This document shows, one piece after another, positions 60,204 to 64,000 of a stretch of 64,000 bases of DNA. Position numbers and translations under genes: made by a program. The notes under the pieces were generated by a model. The model did not search any database. It was not told the DNA's origin and saw nothing but the letters and a program-made list of their open reading frames with translations. How positions within the stretch are numbered: the stretch's first letter is position 1; every line of letters begins with the position of its first letter. The DNA is taken from assembly GCA_964035575.1 (NCBI GenBank), contig OZ037854.1, positions 1,426,001 through 1,490,000 on the forward strand. Direction: 5' to 3'. Origin of the DNA: Rhynchopus sp. YZ270_cl-10. Its lineage: Eukaryota > Euglenozoa > Diplonemea > Diplonemida > Diplonemidae.

Positions 60204-60564
60204 CACCTACCTAGTCACTGTGACCAGGTGCCTGGTCAGATCTGACCAGGTACCCTTACTAATATGCCTTACCAATATGGCCAGGGGTGTGGTATGTTGG
60301 GTGCACAAGGGAGTTTCACGATGGGGGAATACATGCTGGACATGTGCCTTATCTTATGCACAGGTGCAATGGATGGCATAGCAAACCCGTATACCCATTG
60401 CGTGTGTGGGTTTGCTGGCCTAGGACTGTACGGAAAGTGCACGGGTCCACCACAGTACAACCAGTCATGCACCAAGGGCAACTGGCTGTTTTATCAATTT
60501 TTGAACTTTTTTTTAGACATTGCCAAACCTTCTCCATAATCTGAGATCTTGGGAAACAAGATAA

Positions 60565-60636
60565 GCTCGCGTGGCGCAATGGAAGCGCGTCGGTTCCCGA
60601 CGCCGGAGGTTGCGGGTTCGATCCCCGCCGCGAGTA
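60565..60636 (+). tRNA. tRNA-Arg(CCG)
   Basis: Unit 3 copy of 13473; C33 kept. Confidence 0.92.
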
Positions 60637-60761
60637 CTTTTTGTTCATTCCAAAATATTTTTAGATTTCCTCCTTTTGTCACAAAACTTTGCCAAATTGA
60701 AAATTCAGAAATGCGAAAATATCAAAAAACAGCTCCGAAATTTGAAAGCAATTAAAAAGGA

Positions 60762-60833
60762 TTCCCCCTCCGGGGTTTGAACCCGGGTCGCCTGGGTGAA
60801 AGCCAGGTATACTAACCACTGTACTAAAGGGGA
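60762..60833 (-). tRNA. tRNA-Glu(TTC)
   Basis: Unit 3 copy of 13670. Confidence 0.95.
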
Positions 60834-60930
60834 GGTGATACTTAGGCACAATCCAAAAAGGGTACTTTTGTGCAAGGAACACGGAATTTCAAACGAAAAA
60901 ATAAATAAAAATGAAAATCCAAAAAGACAA

Positions 60931-61002
60931 GGGCTCGGCGGGGAATTGAACCCCGGACCTCTCGCACCCTAAGCGAGAATCATGCCACTAGACCACCGAG
61001 CC
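60931..61002 (-). tRNA. tRNA-Pro(AGG)
   Basis: Unit 3 copy of 13839. Confidence 0.95.
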
Positions 61003-61116
61003 ACGAATTCTCTCGCATTCTCTTCGTACCAAGGCCATAAGTTTCCATCATTCCTTGTGTGTGTTTTCGTTTTGAATAAGGTCCCCATGTAAATGCTGTC
61101 TTCGCTAACAATCAGA

Positions 61117-61189
61117 TCCTCCTTGGCGCAGTCGGTAGCGCGTCAGGCTGTTAACCTGCAGGTCGTTGGTTCGAACCCAACAGGAGGAG
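61117..61189 (+). tRNA. tRNA-Asn(GTT), second gene
   Basis: Unit 3 copy of 14025. Confidence 0.95.
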
Positions 61190-61442
61190 ATTTTTCATTT
61201 TTTTGAGTTTTTGATTCTATTTTTGATTTTGAGCTAAAAATCCACATTGTGTGTCATCTTGATGTTGAAACTATTTTTCAGATTTCCAAGGTTGTCTCAC
61301 CAAAAAAACCAAACATCTTGAATGCTGTCCTAACTTGGAGATTGTTGACCTGAAGATAAAACAGATTTTGTCAGGTTTTTTTTTTGAGTTTGAAAAAGTT
61401 CAGAACAGAATGAAAAAAGGGATCGATGCAGTGTATAAAAAA

Positions 61443-61524
61443 CGCGAACGGCAAGGTTCGAACTTGCGCATGCAGAGCACACTCGCTTAGCAGGCGAGCC
61501 CCGTAACCACTTGGGTACGTCCGC
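61443..61524 (-). tRNA. tRNA-Ser(GCT)
   Basis: Unit 3 copy of 14352. Confidence 0.95.
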
Positions 61525-61744
61525 TTAATTACCTGTCAGTACTTAGGACGAAGCTTGTACTTTGTTTAACGACACGTTAGTGATCACTTGTGTGGTCACC
61601 AAAAATCATCACAATTGTGACCACCAAAAAATTTTTTTGGGCACGATTTCGCGCGATGGTGAGCTCATTGCACGACGGCCGACACACCATGTTTTCCAAC
61701 AAATTAAAAAAATTCCAGAAAAATTCAGGTATCAATACAAAAAG

Positions 61745-61817
61745 CACCTCCCGCGGGGCTCGAACCCGCGACCACAAGGTTAAGGGCCTTGCGCTCTACC
61801 GACTGAGCTAGGGAGGC
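61745..61817 (-). tRNA. tRNA-Lys(CTT), second gene
   Basis: Unit 3 copy of 14651; C33 kept. Confidence 0.95.
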
Positions 61818-61919
61818 TCATATTAACTTAAATCAAAGAATCAAGGTGGGGTACTTGTGTGTACTAGCAACCATCACATTTTCCATCGTTGTTGCGTGAA
61901 CAAAAGGATCCGGATTATC

Positions 61920-61991
61920 TCTCCTATGGTGTAGTGGTTAGCACCCTGGACTTTGAATCCAGTAGCCGCGGTTCAAACCCGCGTGGGAGAA
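61920..61991 (+). tRNA. tRNA-Gln(TTG)
   Basis: Unit 3 copy of 14826. Confidence 0.95.
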
Positions 61992-62105
61992 CTTTTCTTT
62001 TTCCAAGTGTTTTCAATATTTTTTGGAGCTTTGTCACACACATCTTCAATCTCTGCATTTGATGACAAAACATAGATCACAGAAATCAAACGAAAAGGTA
62101 AAGAA

Positions 62106-62187
62106 CGCTGACGGCAGGGTTCGAACCTGCGCGGGCAGAGCCCAGTGGATTTCAAGTCCACCTCCGTAACCACTTGGATACGTCAGC
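62106..62187 (-). tRNA. tRNA-Ser(TGA)
   Basis: Unit 3 copy of 15013. Confidence 0.95.
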
Positions 62188-62264
62188 ATAGTTGAGGAAG
62201 TACAACGCCCCAGATCCTGAAAATGAGCGCAAAAAAGAGAATCCAATTGATCCAAAAAAGTAGG

Positions 62265-62336
62265 CACCCGCCGTGGGGATCGAACCCACGACCATTGGAT
62301 TAAAAGTCCAACGCTCTACCGCTGAGCTAGGCGGGC
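62265..62336 (-). tRNA. tRNA-Lys(TTT)
   Basis: Unit 3 copy of 15172. Confidence 0.95.
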
Positions 62337-62448
62337 ATTCGTTTTAAAGGAAAGAGTGATTTCAAGGCTTGTTGCGTTCTTGAAAAAAACTGACAAAAAG
62401 ACGAACAGAAAGTGCCCCAAGTACGTCTCCTTGAGGGACATTTATCAG

Positions 62449-62520
62449 GGGCGTTTAGCTCAGTGGTAGAGCGCCCGTTCTGCATACGGGAGGCCGAGGG
62501 TTCGAACCCCTCAATGTCCA
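62449..62520 (+). tRNA. tRNA-Ala(TGC)
   Basis: Unit 3 copy of 15356; C33 kept. Confidence 0.94.
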
Positions 62521-62619
62521 TTTTTTTGCCTTATTTTGTTGATTATTTTTTGGTTGGGCCAGTTAACACACAAAAATATGAACTGGCACCATTGTGCAGT
62601 GCCTGCGATGAGGATGTGT

Positions 62620-63220
62620 GTGATGGTCCAATTGGCGAGTCTGATGTCATAATGTGTTCAGGAACATCCAAATGACCCATTTTCCCAACGTTTTCACATT
62701 TTTGAGCATTTTGCTATTACGCAATAGTGGTACAATAGGCATTTTACTGGGTCATTTTAACCAACTCTATCAGGACACTTCTGATGCTCCAATTGGCGAT
62801 TCTGACCTCATAATGGCTTCATGAGCAGCCGAATAACCCGTTTTCCAAATATTTTCACATTTTTGAACATTTTGCCATTCGTGGAATGGTGGCACAAAAG
62901 TCATTTTACTGGGTCATTTTCGCCAACTCGATCAGGGGACACTTCTGGTGCTCCAATTTGCGGTTCTGACCTCATAATGGATTCAAGAGCACCCAAATAA
63001 CCCATTTTCCCAACGTTTTCACATTTTAGACTATTTTTGCTATTGCGGAATGGCAGTACAATAGGCAGTTTACTGGGTCATTTTCGCCAACTCGATCAGG
63101 ATACTTCTGATGCTCTAATCACATCGTTTAACCTCATAATGCATTCAGGAGCACCCAAATAACCCATTTTCCCAATGTTTTCGCATTTTTGACCACTTTG
63201 CTGTTGCAGAGTATCAGTAA
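62620..63220. repeat. ~180-bp tandem repeats (unit 3)
   Basis: Copy of 15520-16130. Confidence 0.75.
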
Positions 63221-63306
63221 GATGAGGTCATGCAAATACAGTTTTGTGCACAATAGAAAAAAATAGTGTGTACCCCAGCTTGGCGATTCCTTTCGTCATT
63301 ATTGTC

Positions 63307-63379
63307 GGTCGTGTAGCTCAGTCGGTAGAGCATTGGTCTAATAAGCCAACGGTCCCAGGTTCGAGCCCTGTCACGACCA
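63307..63379 (+). tRNA. tRNA-Ile(AAT)
   Basis: Unit 3 copy of 16215. Confidence 0.95.
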
Positions 63380-63459
63380 ATACTTTTTCTACTACTTTGA
63401 CTTTGACCTGTTGTCAAAAAATGTTGGCCGTGTAAAAAATATGCATACCCTAAAACAAG

Positions 63460-63466
63460 GCCTCTT

Positions 63467-63515
<49 letters not shown>

Positions 63516-63532
63516 AATCCCAGGTGGAGGCA
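63460..63532 (+). tRNA. tRNA-Phe(GAA)
   Basis: Unit 3 copy of 16366. The block is cut by the window end before the next gene, Val(AAC). Confidence 0.94.
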
Positions 63533-64000
63533 CTTCTCTTTTTTCCCCTCAACTCTAATAACAATTTTCAAGGTGCGCTGTGCTACTACATTGGAAAAGT
63601 GCGCTGTGCTACTACATCCCAATTTTTTGGACGAAAATTTTTTGGTATGTCGGGCGCACAGCTCAGACCCCGATATGGGCGCACAGAACACCCCCCCATT
63701 GTGGGCGCACAGAACAGGCCCTCCGTTGTGGGCGCACAGCTCACTGTGTGCTGTGCAAGTTTCAGCATATGGCTTCTGGCAACAAAAACTTAAAAAAAAA
63801 TTTTGGCCGAAAATTATTTTTTGGCCTGCAATCAAGTTGAGCTGAGATGCTATGTAACATGTAAGTCAGTCTGTTTCATGTTTCCGCTGATCAAAGTTCG
63901 TTCGAGATGGAAAGGACTGAAAAGGAAGCACATGTGGAAAAGGAAGCACATGTGGAAATGTTAAGGAATCCCCACCCATTTCCGCATGTGCTTCCGGCAA
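63533..64000. other. Spacer with GGGCGCACAG motifs (unit 3, truncated)
   Basis: Copy of the unit 2 spacer from 35983; no gene seen. Confidence 0.5.

Overview
The window looks like nuclear DNA of a euglenozoan, most likely a diplonemid. The main evidence is a spliced-leader (SL) RNA gene repeated in arrays. Its exon carries the kinetoplastid/diplonemid core ACAGTTTCTGTACTT, is about 39-40 nt long, ends ATTG and is followed by the splice donor GTATGG. A trypanosome-like U6 5' end and an 11-nt intron in tRNA-Tyr fit the same group. I recognise no intact protein-coding gene. Essentially everything functional is small structural RNA, set in repeat-rich spacer.

The window holds three tandem copies of a very large RNA-gene unit. 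Unit 1 (1-24,340) has an SL/snRNA block (SL x5, U6, 7SL, an unidentified Pol III RNA, U2, U4, U5, U1), two 5S rRNA genes, a 48-gene tRNA block (5,728-20,080), and a tail with two inverted 5S genes, a second inverted copy of the unidentified RNA, and satellite-like repeats. Unit 2 (about 24,345-48,290) lacks the SL/snRNA block. It begins at the 5S pair, carries the same 48 tRNA loci and has a longer repeat tail. Unit 3 (about 48,290 to the window end) has the SL/snRNA block again, with seven SL genes, then 5S and the first 34 tRNAs. Copies are almost identical. Units 2 and 3 resemble each other more than either resembles unit 1.

One tRNA block carries 45 distinct tRNA species, which is the whole standard eukaryotic cytosolic set except Leu(TAA). 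Eleven of its 48 genes (ten species) encode C at position 33, where U33 is nearly universal.

Two promoter grammars are visible. U6, 7SL and the unidentified RNA share a ~36-bp element that ends exactly 24 bp before the inferred start. SL, U1, U2, U4 and U5 share a GCTTCCC-like element about 47-54 bp upstream.

Three recent DNA-transposon insertions with clean target duplications separate the units. One lies between tRNA genes in unit 1. Two lie inside tRNA genes (Asp and Val) in unit 2, and both of these are palindromic elements carrying inverted tRNA-like arms. One of them also carries 5S rRNA fragments.
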